Shown here piece after piece: positions 25,840-38,039 of a stretch of DNA of 64,000 bases (the stretch's first letter is position 1; each line of letters starts with the position of its first letter). The DNA is from Branchiostoma floridae. Lineage: Eukaryota > Chordata > Leptocardii > Amphioxiformes > Branchiostomatidae. The notes under the pieces are model-generated. The model saw nothing but the letters and a program-made list of their open reading frames with translations. It searched no databases and was not told the origin of the DNA. The stretch lies in contig NC_049989.1 of NCBI RefSeq assembly GCF_000003815.2, positions 4,300,524-4,364,523 of the forward strand, read 5' to 3'. The position numbers and the translations under genes were made by a program.

Positions 25840-26290
25840 GCGGGATCGTAGGACTGAGTTAAACCGTAATCAAACCGCGCTCATTACCTGGATTACTCCT
25901 CAGTGGCCCGCAGCGCAGCACATTAGTTACACACTGGGGGATTAGGCTTGCTTTCACACCACGGGAAAATTGATCGCCGCCTGCGCTAATTTTAGGGGAG
26001 CTAATATCCCGGCTGCCCTTCCCTGCGCAGCATTACGACCTGCGATATTGTGTGTGCGGTGGAGCAAGACAAAGCTGTTAGCCCCGAACAAGTTTTATTA
26101 CTTCAATTTGTGGGGTAATTCCCGCCGCAGTAAATGAAATGGGAGCGTTGTCGGAGCGGGGGGAAACACGGGGAATATTAAGTTAGTGTGTGTGAGGCTT
26201 GAGCTGCTATTGATCGAGTGTGCAAGCAGGGAGTTGGGAGCAGAGCGCCGGCTTAGCAGAGGCTGACAATCCTGCCGAGGCAAGGGGAGC
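25840..26290. promoter_or_regulatory. Candidate regulatory island
   Basis: Dense mix of CpG and homeodomain/Otx words: ACCGTAATCAAACCGCGC, CTGGATTACTCC, GGGGATTAGGC, TTGATCGCCGCCTGCGC, GCATTACGACCTGCG and GGTAATTCCCGCCGCAG. An antisense 114-codon frame (26098-26442) overlaps but reads as low-complexity Ser/Leu/Pro without a domain. Confidence 0.4.
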
Positions 26291-27959
26291 TCAGCACGGG
26301 GATTCTGTGTCTTCTGTGGCAATTCTCTGGACATTGTCTTCAGATTGGAGGTGAGAAAGAATCTCTCGGGGGATTTCGTGTGTAAGGATGAGAGTGTGTA
26401 GGGATGTGGATTGTTTGTGAAATTTTGGCAGTTGGAAGTCAATGATTTTATGATGTCTTAGCACATGTTTTCTCATGTGGTGCACAGATCTTTTTGCAGA
26501 ATTCAGGGTCTTGTCCCTATAAGATAAAGGTGTCCTGGTATTGTTTGCCTTTGTCTTAATCCATGATTAGCATTATTTGAATGAAATTTTGAACCTCTTT
26601 GACCAAGACGTTGGTCGGGTGCAGCGTATATCAAGAGCTGTGAACTTATCAATTGCCAGGTGGTTAACACTTTAACAGTGATACAAACACCTGTGCTCTG
26701 TTTGTCTTTACACTGTGAAGAAATTTGCCAACACATGTTTGTGCTCTGCCTGATTTATTCTATTTTCATTGTTATGATAGAAAAGACATAATTGCTTGAC
26801 TTGATTGTGTTTACCCTTGTGTGAAAGCAAACAGAATCCTCCAATTGAGCTTTCGTTCTGAAACTCACTGACTGAAGATGTTAGTTTTGTGAAGTCTCGA
26901 CATGATTAACCATCCTCCTTGCAAAGATTAGGTTTGCATGTCTAGACCGCAATTATTACTATTCTGCTGCCGTTAACTTTCCTTGTGGGAATTGTGGAGC
27001 AAAGTGCACTTCTAGGGAATTTCCACGTCAGTCAGTTCTTGCATTTGTGCTTCCGTAATTCTGGCAAGCGGCAGCAAGCGGCGGCGCCGGAATCTACACT
27101 TAACCTTGGATTGTGTTCATTGCCTTGGAAATTGCCGGCAGTTGTTATTCCAGCAGGGCGGCAACAACATCAGAAAGCTTTTAGGTAATAAGTAGCACAT
27201 AGCGTCAAAAACGTAAGTCTTTATTTTAAAATATATAACCTGCATGTGCATGAATGTTTCGACTCGGTCTCGTTCAGAGGAAAGTATGATGCATCCAGAA
27301 TAATTTGATAACATTGTAGGGAATTTTTGTTTGTTCTAGGTGTACAAATCTATTTTTCAATTTAAAATAAGGTTGAAATACTAGTGCATGAGTAGACATT
27401 GCTTGCATTACAGTAGCTGTTTGTTCACTGACAGTTATTTGAAAACAGAAGCAAAAGTATTTTGTCATCTACCCAAATGGGCCGTTTCTTCTTTCCATCA
27501 GTTGGTTAAAGGATACAGTTCTAACCCATGTTGAAAGTCTCAGTCAATACAGTCAAGAACAGAAGAAAATTTTGTTTTCTATATTCAAGGGGGTAGACTT
27601 TTTATAGTCACAGAATTCTAGGTTGATTTGAAAGTCATGGAGTACATAAGAAAATGTGTAAAGATAGAAAGTATATAAAAGAATCTGTAGCAATTAGATT
27701 CCCAGAAGTACAGTATACTGTAATGGTATCTGATGTGACCTACACGCTATAGTTATTTTGGCATAATTTCTCCATTCTGGAAGAGAGATGTGTTTTTCTT
27801 GTAATGATAGCATTACACTCTGTTCCACCACTGCTCCAAATGGCATTACCTCCCCCCTAATGGTAGTGTTCGCTGAAGTAAGCAGATTTTTGTTGCGACA
27901 AAGTTAGCTGCTCACACTTGCTAATTTTCCATGCATGGAAAGGGATTGAAGGCTTCAGT

Positions 27960-28640
27960 GTTTAGCCAAATCTATCACTCTCCTGGTGCCATTATTGAGT
28001 GCCAGTAATCTCCACTAATGCTCTATTTGGATGTCATTTGTACAGGAGCTTATCCCGGATCTTATCCCTTCAATTATTGATACAGAAAACCGTGTATTAT
28101 TGGATTATTTTGTTAATAATTCATCTCATCTGCAGCTGATACCCGTCGGTTTGTCGGTCTCGGTTATGTAGTTCCTCTGAAGTTTTCGGTCTGGAGTCGC
28201 TTGTTTATGACAGCGAACAACAAGTTGTGTTATGAAGTCACCACCTTAATGGGAACGAAGCAAAGTTTTTTGGCTTTATAGGTCAAGTGTTAAATCCTTT
28301 GGGGCATGCCAATTCCCTGCAGAGATGGGGGTGTTAGTGCAATCTCCCTCTAAGTGCACATTAACCTAAGAGAATGGTAACAGGCCACGAATTCATCATA
28401 AATTGAGACCTGACAGGACTAAGTAGTGCCAAAATGGCCGTTATTTCCCCGGAAAATGACTGTTATTTCCAGCAAATAGGTAGAAAACAAGCTAATGGGC
28501 CCATCTTAATAAACGGGGACATTCAAGAAATTGATGGCACGCATTCAGGCCTTACTAGGTTAGGCATTTATGGCGCTTTTTATTCTGGAGTGTGGCGGGA
28601 TTGGGGTAATGTGTGGCCTGGGGAAGGTAAGTAGGCATGC
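27960..28640. promoter_or_regulatory. Possible regulatory islands
   Basis: Two patches (28.03-28.33 and 28.43-28.64 kb) show CpG plus AT words (TAATAATTCATCTCATCTGC, CCGTCGGTTTGTCGG, AATAAACGGGGAC). The second carries a 66-codon frame that runs to a donor-like GTAAGT at 28626 but has no acceptor and no recognised domain. Confidence 0.28.
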
Positions 28641-29394
28641 AGTCTATCTTGGTACCATTTGGAAGCAGCTGTGGCTCTATGTTATGGTAATGTCGGGGAT
28701 TAAAGTTCAATTTCTCACTGTGTCAAAGGTCAGACCATACTGCAAAGGCCATCGGGGGGAAGAAAGTTAATTTCTTTCCATTAAAGTGCCTGCTGTTTTC
28801 TTGAATAGACTGAACAATGGTTATAAGATGATGTTTTTTTAGTTTGAATGAAGGGCATTTGTCAAAGTAAAAATGCCACTTTCATTGATGAGCAACATCA
28901 TTCCCATGTAGAAGTGTAAAAAAAAGTGTACCTCTGATTATCTTTTTTGGAGGCTTGTATTCTTTGGGCTTATCAAAAAGAAGTACGTTTTTTATAACAA
29001 TCACCAAAACCGCCCAGTATTGACAATAATGGTATGACGTCATTAGCTAAGTAATGATCATGCTTACATGTATATCTGTGCCATATGGCCGCCTTTTTCA
29101 AAACTTTTTTTCAGACGTGTTGATCCTCATAAGACCTCTTGCAATATTAATATCCCTTTTTAGATAACGGATAGCCATGCTTTGCATTGTTACCATGCAT
29201 GTCTGCTTTGTTGAATTTTGTAAGTTTATGCACTTGTGTTTGGAAGCTATTTACTTGTGATAGTAAATTTTGACATAGTTGTGTTGGGTAGCGTATGTTT
29301 GATGCCATCCATATTACCTTCAAAAAAGCAAAAATATGTATGCTCACCTTTCAAATGTAGCATTGGATGGCGTTTCAGCACCATGGTGCACAAT

Positions 29395-29530
29395 TGTAAT
29401 CGTTTCCTGGTAATTTTGACCATAGAATATTTGATTTTTCTTGTACACAACCAGTTAGAAACTCAACTGGTGACGTTTTAAAGCCTGTCAGACATTTTCA
29501 TCAGAGCTTCTAACTCGAGTTCTGCTTGTT
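29395..29530 (-). mobile_element. Possible retroelement 3'-end remnant
   Basis: On the minus strand the string CTCTGATGAAAATGTCTGAC, followed by GGCTTTAAAACGTCACC and then GTTGTGTACAAGAAAAATC, resembles 3'-end sequence I associate with repetitive retroelements (CTGATGA...GTCGAAACGT). A similar short string occurs on the minus strand at about 27254-27295 (CTGAACGAGACCGAGTCGAAAC). Family assignment is weak. Confidence 0.25.
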
Positions 29531-29680
29531 GCCGCTGTATGTAGCCGAAGTAGAGAGCGCTTTTGCGGCGATAACACAGTCCGAAACGTGGCAAAGTTTG
29601 TATCCCCCCTTGGCCTTGTCCCAATTCATCACTGTTGTTGACTATCTTATCCACTCACTCACGCACTATCCATGGTTAGA

Positions 29681-29836
29681 TTATACTGCTGCTGGGGTCC
29701 CTGATGCAGGGGTAGGCAGCAGTCGGCTAGTCTTCACACTTCGCTTCCATTTCGCTCTGTCCAGTGGGTCAACCTCTGTCAGGCCGCGCACCTTCAAGTC
29801 CCTCCTGACACACTCCCTCCCATCCAGACTGCTTCT
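29681..29836 (-). pseudogene. LINE-type retrotransposon, C-terminal remnant
   Basis: On the minus strand 51 codons followed by a stop are open. They contain the segment VRRDLKVRGLTEVDPLDRAK, then a Trp-Lys-Arg-Ser-Val run. This is the pattern (basic, Arg-Arg-Asp-Leu, Asp-Arg-Ala-Lys-Trp) seen at the C-terminal end of non-LTR retrotransposon endonuclease/reverse transcriptase proteins, next to the element's 3' UTR. An in-frame stop lies directly upstream (29837-29839), so only a decayed 5'-truncated tail remains. Clade (CR1/RTE-like or other) cannot be told from this fragment. Confidence 0.5.
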
Positions 29837-30289
29837 TTAATCCATCGGATATGTCTCTTGTACATGTCTTCTCTATTAACTTGACCCCTTCCTAGTTAAT
29901 GATGCAGTTATTCCAGGCAATGTGGTCTGTGACTGCAGATTTCTTCTCTTCTTTTTGTACCTTAATTTTGACAATGTTTATTTCCTTTTGGTGTGAAGAT
30001 CGGTGTTGAAAAATAGGCTTTCCTGTTTATTTTTGTCACTTGCCCATATTTTGACTTTAGACTGATGACAAGCATCACTTGCTGATAGTCTGCAAGGAAG
30101 TAGGTAATATCCAGAGGCTCACAAAGCTCTGGAACTCTAGAGCTGTGGTGTAAATCATGTGTTAAGTCCTTCATAAAAGTGTAGCTGTCCATAGAAAATG
30201 ATAAGTCCTCCATAGAAATGAGAACATCCGTGGACAAGTCTTCACTTTGCTACACTGTTTTGGATGGAATTTGTATTCTGTACTGTGAG

Positions 30290-30900
30290 ACTGTAGCCCT
30301 AATCTGAACATCCGCCACGACAAATCTCCCTCTTGTCCAGAGCCTCTCTGACTGGGGGTGCATACACGTCGGGTCTAAACTTGTAATATTGTACCGAGCT
30401 CAGCCCGGATCTGCGTCCCAAATGTTGGTGTATCAGGGGCTGTAGGCAAACCCATCTTATTTGCAGGAGAAGTACTCGGTAAGCCAGGTATCTGCTCGTC
30501 CCAAAGCACCCCATTATCAAAGGGATCACCTGTGTAAGTCGGAACAGCCAGCCGCACATGTGGGAAGCTGTGTCCGAAACATCAGAAAACCCATCCCATC
30601 TATGGCAGCAGTGCGGGCTAAGCCCGGCCTCTACCGGCTCCAAAGCCTCCTATTATCGGTAGGATCCCTCTCGTGAGTTCCTACATCCGCGCTCGTGATG
30701 ACCTCTAAAACTTTCATGCCGTTTCCGCCGTCGCCGTTATTGCGTTTGACAGGGGGATTGGCGTTAATGCCTGAATCTGGAGAACCCCAGTCAAAGCTGT
30801 TAATAAATCATGATGCCGGATCTTGTTTATCCCCACTGTTGCTCAGTCCCTCAGCCTCGCATTTTCTCCAATAAACCGGACTTGCCGTAATGTGTACTTT
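30290..30900. promoter_or_regulatory. Candidate regulatory island
   Basis: CpG-bearing block: ACATCCGCCACGACAAATC, GTACCGAGCTCAGCCCGG, TTTCCGCCGTCGCCGTTATTG, and GATTGGCGTTAATGCC. Overlapping plus and minus frames of 60-114 codons cancel each other as coding evidence. It resembles the other CNE-like islands. Confidence 0.38.
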
Positions 30901-31003
30901 TTTCAGTCAAGGATGTAGAAATCAATAGAGATTGGTTAAAAATTGAAGAGTCCATAATTGGTTTGACTGTGGGCCATCTTTCTGGTGATGGGACATTAAG
31001 CAG

Positions 31004-31064
31004 CATGTCTGTCCATGGTAATCAGGCTGGGTGACCCGGCCGCAGACTCCCAGGATTCCTTGTA
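31004..31064 (+). repeat. Direct duplication, copy 1 (61 bp)
   Basis: CATGTCTGTCCATGGTAATC through GACTCCCAGGATTCCTTGTA is repeated with few changes at 31173-31233, start-to-start 169 bp. It is a local, diverged segmental duplication of unknown origin. Confidence 0.8.
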
Positions 31065-31172
31065 GAGGGAATGTAAGATTCGTATGAATTTCATAAGGTT
31101 AGTGAAAATGCTTAGATACCCCTGTTTATGTGAAAGGAAAGAGTGTACCTGCGATTAGCATGTTTTGGGGTT

Positions 31173-31233
31173 CATGTCTGTCCATGGTAATCAACCTGGG
31201 TGACCAGGCCACAGACTCCCAGGATTCCTTGTA
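31173..31233 (+). repeat. Direct duplication, copy 2 (61 bp)
   Basis: Partner of 31004-31064. Differences are mainly transitions (CCGGCCGCAG versus CAGGCCACAG), as expected for CpG decay, so copy 1 may be closer to the ancestor. Confidence 0.8.
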
Positions 31234-32799
31234 CAGGCTAGGGAACCATGGTAGCCACATCAAGGGGAAATGATATGGCTTGCATCTTAGTTAACTTAGA
31301 AAGTTAGTATGCGTGGGCAACTTGTACGAAATGTTGTCTTCTTTGTTATTTGTGGCATTGTGTGCTTGATGTGCTCATGTTTGAAAAAATAAGCGATTCC
31401 AACAATGTGAGGTCAATTGGCTTGCCATTGCTATGTAAATCTAAATGATAGGACAATAGGCCATTTTTGATTTAACATTTGTAAACTTCAACCTTTTTCA
31501 TAGATGTTATTCCTCTTTCACTGATATCTTCACTTGTACCTTCACTGCTTGAAAACTACCTGTATTAATAGATGGTCTGCAGACTCAAAGATCGATTTGT
31601 TGCTGACGTTAGAGTTTGTACTTGTCTTTAACCCTTTGTGACCTTGACAGCCCGAAGGTCAGAGAAAATATAGTGTTGCATCTTCATGATGACCAGAACC
31701 TGCTGACCAAGCTGACCACACAGTGACAGTGATGGCTTATTTGGCGTCTCAGATTTGAGATATCCACGACCTTTACCATGGCCCTTCCAGCCTGCTGTAC
31801 TTGACCATTACTGTCATAGGCCAGAACTTGTGTCTGATATGTGTGCAACGTTTGTGTCTGATACCATTTCTCATAAATTACCCTTCAAATTAAAATATTT
31901 GAGATAGCAGCAGGCTTCTACTGTGACCTCTCTGAAAGTAATTTTGACCCTCAGGATATCTTACAATGCACTATTTTAACTTAAAATTCTCCCAAACTCT
32001 GCACCATTGAAGGTGGGTGCTTTGTGACCCCCATACAATTTTGGCGCCTATATCACTTGCCGCACCTCGTCAAGAAATTTGGACCCCCTATAATAAAATC
32101 CTAACTAAAAGCCTGATCTCTTCTCGGGTTTTGCTCGTCATGAAAGTTCCTCTTCTGTTACAAAGTAAATTTCTAAGTTGGCAGGTATCTGATAGTATTC
32201 ATCTGTGGCATTGTGGAGAAAAAGTTGCATTATCTACTTATAGGAGATTAAATGTGGTTCAGGAGAAGTCCCCTCCAGTCTCCCCCCAACGCTGACATTT
32301 CTAAAGATAATGGTGCCCAATTACCATAGCACTCTTGCCCTATCATCACTGTCAGCAGGTGGAAGAATGACCCCTCTTCGACCTCCCCCATATATCACCT
32401 TATTTGCTGCCCCTCTGACACCAACTGATTCCCATAGCGATGACCTTTAGCCTATGATGGCAGCCATTAGCTTTGTGTTCCTTTGCCTGGTGCCATTATG
32501 CCTACAGTAGTGGCCAAGCGAGAAATTGTCATGGGAACCCGGCAAGTGTAGACCCTGACCATCATATTTCCCTGGGAATGGCTATTGTGCATTGGGAGGA
32601 GCTCGCAAGGCATTATTTCCGGCTGTCACTAAGGAATACGTATGTGATTGTCTTGCTGGTTATCTTGGCAATGGTGCATTCTATTTATCTATATCAATCT
32701 ACATGTATCTAGAGGCATATTAATGATATGGAATTTATATGCAGGACAAGTTTTGTATAAACTATCACATTTCTTAAAGGACATCAAGTGTCTTAGCGA

Positions 32800-33180
32800 G
32801 TGTCTCCGGTTCCAACCTCTATTAGCTCCCACCGGTATCTTTTGTACCATCCAGATATGCCCGACAGTTGACGGATTAGCTGTCGTTGTTGCACGAAGCC
32901 AGCTTCCTTCATAATAAGGAGACGGATATCTTCCTGTTCCTCTCCCATCGCTCACGATTACCTCCCGTATCTTGTAATGTAGATTGAACATCCCTCAGCC
33001 CTTCCTGTTCCTTGTAGCGGACCAGCTTCGGTGATGGGACGGTCCTGACAGCTACGAGCCATTAGCCATTGTCCTGGGTCAATTCCATCAGCGCAAACTA
33101 ATTCCGGCTGTGTTCGGAGAGTTTCGGGGCTCCTTGGGTCAGTGGCGTGTCCCGCTGATTTCTTCCCTGAGGTGGGGAGG
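32800..33180. promoter_or_regulatory. Possible regulatory island
   Basis: CpG-retaining patches (GTGTCTCCGGTTCC, TCGCTCACGATTACC, AATTCCGGCTGTGTTCGG) with no supported exon. Frames on both strands overlap here. Confidence 0.3.
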
Positions 33181-33887
33181 GCGTGAGGAGCATGTTGATC
33201 TATGCTGGGGGGACTGGATATTTATAGTGCCAACAAACAGGACAGTGGGACGATTCGTCATTGAACTTGCTGCAGAATGCTGAATGGGAGACTGAGGAGT
33301 AGTGAAGGAATCCAGTATGGAACCAAATGCAAAAACTTTGATTCTGTTCTTGTATTGAACATAATAAGAAGCATTCATAACCTCATGTTTGGAAGCTATA
33401 TTTTTTTTTCAAAACATTTGATAAGCAATTCCATCCTGATGGCAGTGCACGATATTTCCGTACAATATGAAATTTATAAGCAAAGAAAACCTTTTTCAGT
33501 TATGGACTGAATCACATTTCTTGTGCCTTTGTATGCCTGTAGCTGTAAGGTCAAGTTCTCCAGGTGATATTTCAGGTAACCACAACAGGGACAGGTGTAG
33601 GTTATTTGTGCTGACTTCCCTCCCAGCAGAGTGGCTGATGGCTGACAGGTGTGATCCCCTCAGACTAAACTTGTTGAAAACCTCAGACAGCGAGTGTTTA
33701 ACTTGGTGTACAGTTTCTCTCACCAGTGAGGTTAGCTGGTGATCTTCAGCTACTTGTGTTTCATTTGGCTTCACTCTTCACTCATGATCATTTGCCCTTG
33801 ACCTATTTTCCTCCTTACGAATTAAAGTCGTAATGGAGGTATGTATCATTCCTGTACTCTCATGCAGAGAGACATTAAAAGAGTCTT

Positions 33888-33901
33888 AAAAAAAAAAAAA
33901 A
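33888..33901 (+). repeat. Poly(A) tract
   Basis: Fourteen consecutive A residues. I saw no clear retrocopy upstream or target duplication around it, so I do not call a retropseudogene. Confidence 0.9.
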
Positions 33902-34159
33902 GTTAAATAGTAAACTGGTAGTGAAAATCTCACAAAAGGTATGGTTGACATGCCAAGATAAATGAAACACTCTCTCTTGGCTTGGCTTGCCAAAATAAAT
34001 GAAACACTTGTATAAGGCTATACCTCTCCCTCCGGCCTCTGTACTAAGAATCTAAAGATATGTGCATCCTGCTCAACATTTCAGTGAAAAGCTTTTGATC
34101 TGCCAAAGTCCCTGACCTAATTCTCATCATAGCTTCACACAGGGCTAAGACCCCACAGC

Positions 34160-34320
34160 TACCGCTTATCTCTGCCTGCTGATAAGATGAGGTGTGGAGT
34201 GAGGTGACCCAGGGCAGTCATCAGAGCCAGGCTGTGGGGGGAAACTCTTATCAGGGAGGGAGATAAAGGAGAAAGTGGTGATAAATGGGTGTATAAATGA
34301 TCTCCATGTTATCCTCTCCT
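34160..34320. promoter_or_regulatory. GATA-site cluster
   Basis: Six GATA-type cores in about 150 bp: CTTATC near 34165, TGATAAGATGA near 34180, CTTATC near 34247, AGATAAAG at 34261, TGATAAAT near 34279, and GTTATCC near 34308. Density is clearly above what is seen in the flanks. A GATA-factor enhancer is an inference. Confidence 0.33.
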
Positions 34321-35771
34321 TTGGCAGTACACATTCTGAACAGATAGCAAAACATATAGCCTTGACACAAACTGATTCCTGTACCAGTTGTTCTATAGGT
34401 ATTTTCCAAGCTGTTACCGGTTGTGTGAGATGATGCTCTCTAATGACAGTCGCTTCTTCGAGTCTCTTAGAAATAACTGTCCAGATTGTCTAGATGATTC
34501 TAACCCAGGAAAGCTATTAACAGGCAATGTCCGTGGGCGAAAATTTATCTGGTTGGAGTGTAAATGAGAATCGTAATGAAATGTATTAAATTCTGCTTCT
34601 AATCTGCCCACATCTTTTGCCTGAGGGCGAGTAGCCTATCTGTTAGCAACATAAAAAGGAAAGAAAATTCACAATCATTATCCATGGAGGAGGCAACATT
34701 TATTATCAACTCTAGGCTTTTTTTAATGCCACCCACATGTGAAAAATATATGGTACAATTTATGCTGTTTAAAAGTGGGGATATAGACTCTATCATTGTG
34801 TTTCCAAACAGGAAAATAAGTAAATGTCTTGAAAAATAGATTGTTTCTGGCAAATCTTTCGACTATTGGGAATATAAAATATTCTCTGTCATTCCCTTTG
34901 AATTTCTGCCTATGAATGTGGATCTGGCTCATTTAGTATGATAATTGATGTTGATTATTATGATATATCACATCCATTGATCTTATCTTGCCTGCCCTCT
35001 CAGCGTATTGATAAGGAAGATACAAAAGCATTGATTACCTATAGGTGAAAAATAGTGCTTGAAATATTACATAGCTCTCATGGATGGCAGGCACTTAACA
35101 ATATGATAGCTGTAGTTTCTCTATGCTTGACCTACATAAGGAGGTTATTAGTCCAATGAAAAGATTTATAAATCGTCTCTGGAAAAATGATTTCAGATCC
35201 CAACAGCTGTTACCTCTCCTGGTTCTCTGTCCAGTTACTTCCACTCTGTCTGTCTCACTTTGCCTTAATACCTGATATCTGGTTTGACATGGGAAATAGG
35301 CCCACATTAGCCAGTGTAATTGAAATGCAGTGTGAGTCGACCAGCATCCATCCAACCCGATTACAGTAATTCTCGCTGCCAAATAGTCTATGAAATGGCA
35401 AACGAGTATTGATGCAGGCCCAGGTAATAAAAAAGGCTGTTTCTTACCAGCGCAATTCTGATTTGTTTTTCGTTTGTTTCCTGGGTATCCCAGCCATCAC
35501 AATGTGTATTATTTAGAAGACAATAATTGTTAAGTTACACCACTTGTTTTGTTAATTATCGACATGATTTTTTGATGATGAACAAATGTGTATTATTGGC
35601 ATCAATTTTTTTTTAATGTGTTGTGTCAGCAATAGTTATCTATTTAAAAAATGATTTATCTATGTGATAGAGAACTTGTAATTTATTTGGAATGGCCCAT
35701 GCATACCCTTGTGGTCGACAATGTCATGGATGTTTTCAGCTCATTATCATGCATCCCAGAATTCCCTGCTC

Positions 35772-35783
35772 ATGAATATTCAT
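35772..35783. promoter_or_regulatory. 12-bp POU-like palindrome just upstream of the microexon
   Basis: ATGAATATTCAT is a perfect palindrome that matches the general shape of paired POU half-sites. It lies 18 bp upstream of the exon C acceptor, within the likely branch-point region, so it could instead be a splicing or structural feature. Confidence 0.25.
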
Positions 35784-35800
35784 CTCTTGTGTTTCTACAG

Positions 35801-35827
35801 TGTGACAGTGAAAGTGAGGACGATCGG
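35801..35827 (+). CDS. Candidate 27-nt microexon encoding CDSESEDDR, AUTS2/FBRSL1-like
   Basis: Seen: acceptor TCATCTCTTGTGTTTCTACAG ends at 35800, and donor CGG|GTGAGT follows at 35828. The nine codons between read Cys-Asp-Ser-Glu-Ser-Glu-Asp-Asp-Arg, phase 0 at both ends, so inclusion or skipping would preserve frame. Family knowledge, from memory and unverified: human AUTS2 has CDSDSDQEEK and FBRSL1 has CDSESGPDDK in their N-terminal, low-complexity regions, followed by Ala-Ser-Asp. Both genes act in chromatin and transcription regulation (AUTS2 in a variant Polycomb PRC1 complex). Inference: this is an acidic, CK2-like serine segment of an invertebrate AUTS2-family protein. The surrounding tens of kilobases of intron with many regulatory-looking islands fit the known architecture of AUTS2. 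Short acidic Ser/Asp/Glu peptides are common, so gene assignment is much less sure than the exon itself. Confidence 0.5.
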
Positions 35828-36119
35828 GTGAGTACTTTTTTTTTCAACCTGCATACACTTGCTCTCACCCCCGCAAACACCATACACTGCACTCACCCAA
35901 ACAGAATGTATCGTCACAAGATCACACCTCTCGACGTTACGTTCACAGAATATCTGTGTGGTGTTTGGTTTATTGGCACCCGTGGCAACTGAGTGGTGTT
36001 GGAGTGAATTTTTGTGCAGTCACCCACGGCTGCCCATAAGCCAGATGGAGTGGCCACTTCACTGTTGTTATGAATGAAGGCTGCATTGTACACACATCTT
36101 AAAAAAGCTCTTTACACAA

Positions 36120-36760
36120 TACTTTTGCGTCCCCTTCAATGTAAGAGTGTGCTGCTTGTATGCTGTTGGGAGCCCTTCTGCTGTACACTTCTGCAGATAT
36201 TACAGTCCTGAGTGCTGCTGCACTTTCGTGCTCTCCTGTCTGGCGTGAACGGTAAGTGCTCGCAGCGCTTGTTCTTCCTGTAAATTTATGTCCGACTGAG
36301 CGGAAGGGAAGCAGGGAGGAAGGGAAGTTTTTTGCCACAATTATCTGCCGTGGAGCGCTCCCATTGTCCCCCTGAATGCATTTGTAACAGTACGGGAGCC
36401 GTGACTAACCGGGCTCTGTTTCCCCATAATGCCCGCCTGCACCCTTCCTGTCCGGATCAGCAACCAATTCGCACCCCGCGGACGACCCTTGACCCCTATC
36501 TGGTCCAGTATTATCCGGCCTAGCGGGGGAGGTTGACACGGGACAATCTATGCGCTACCCAATATTCAAGCTGATAAAACAGCATATCCCCAAGCTTTCA
36601 ACCAACCAAATCCGCCCCAAATTGATTCCATTTTCGATTTAATTAATTTCTTGCAGATGATGTTAGCCGGTGGAGGGATGGTAAGGAACCGGGTTCCTTT
36701 CATGCGGATGAAATTTCAGGGTAGACTTGATACGTGATAAGCCTGACGAAAGGAGCGTAC
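36120..36760. promoter_or_regulatory. Candidate regulatory island just downstream of the microexon
   Basis: CpG-dense segment about 0.3-0.9 kb after exon C: GTGCTCGCAGCGCTTG, GCCGTGGAGCGCTCCC, CGCACCCCGCGGACGACC, then AT-rich TTCGATTTAATTAATTTC at about 36633-36650. It has no plausible exon. It could hold an intronic enhancer or alternative promoter. Confidence 0.38.
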
Positions 36761-38039
36761 CCCTTCAGATGCCATTAGCACTTAGGATGTTACAAGCTAA
36801 AGGAATATGAGATCGATGCTCAGCAGTTACCTGCTGTGTTGATTAAAGATGATTGTTGTCGATGGTGGAACACAGGCCGGTCGGTATGCATTTTAGAGAG
36901 AAAAAAATACTGTTTTTTATCTTGGCTTATTGAAGCAAAATATGCTTCTAATTCGGTTTTCTCTTGTATTCCCTACATATTTTATAACAGTTAGATTTAC
37001 AACAGATTTGTAATCTACTTAAAGCTGTTCTTGGTCCCAGACATCTTCAATTTCCTGTACTTATCCTGATAGAGGGTGGCTGCCTTACCTTTTTATCACA
37101 GCATGATTAGTTTCTTGGCAAGTTTTCTTTACTGTTCACGTTTGCAATTGTGCCAGTCAACAATTGGGTGATCTCACCTCATTTCTGCAGACTTATTTCC
37201 TTTGACAGCTGTAGGCGGGAGTAATTCCAATAGGCTGCAGATTAAGGGATGATTTACAAAACAATTTTTACTGTATGAAAGCAGTTATTGGTATTAGTCT
37301 ACATGTTATTCATACATTTTAGATAGGAAGACTTTTAGTTTGTAGTGCTTTTTCCTACTTCAGGTAAAAGACATCACTTTCTTTCTCATGCAATTCTTCA
37401 AAACAAACAATCGACTTATATCTGCCCATGCCACTTTTATAGGAGTAGGCAGAAACTTTATGTGACATTCAGCGGGAAGAAATAAAAACAGAGTGAAATT
37501 GCTTTACACTCTCCTGGGAAGCGCAATGTGAAAATTGTTAATGGAATCAAACATAAAGATATTACAGGATTACATGAGTGGTGTAGAATAATGTCACAAC
37601 TTCAATCAGACAACAAAATAACATTACGTGCAATTTCCTGTGACCGGATTTCATTCATTGCAATTTTCAGATGCTTATGCACAAAGCAAATTTTTGACAA
37701 TACATCTACTTACTTTTTATTAATCATAATAGGTACATCTTGATTTATAGTAATTTTTAGATGCTTGATATGTACAAACAAGGGCGTTATATACATTTGT
37801 ATGTAAAACCCTTGGTACAAAGCAACCTTTTGCATGATCTTTTTTTGCAAAATATGTATCCAATTGTTAGTTATTATAGATACATTACAAGATGTTACCT
37901 TTCGGCCATATCTTCACCAAACATTATCTCTGTAAAGATATAGTGTTCTCTCCACTTGCCCCTACGCGTCTGTAGATGCATGGGCAAACTTTAACTTTTT
38001 TAACTTTTATGACTTCTCACACGTTTCCATTACCCACTG

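Noticed and set aside
28434-28634. 66-codon frame ending at a GTAAGT donor-like site
   Set aside because: No acceptor or start context upstream and no recognisable protein; texture fits a non-coding island.
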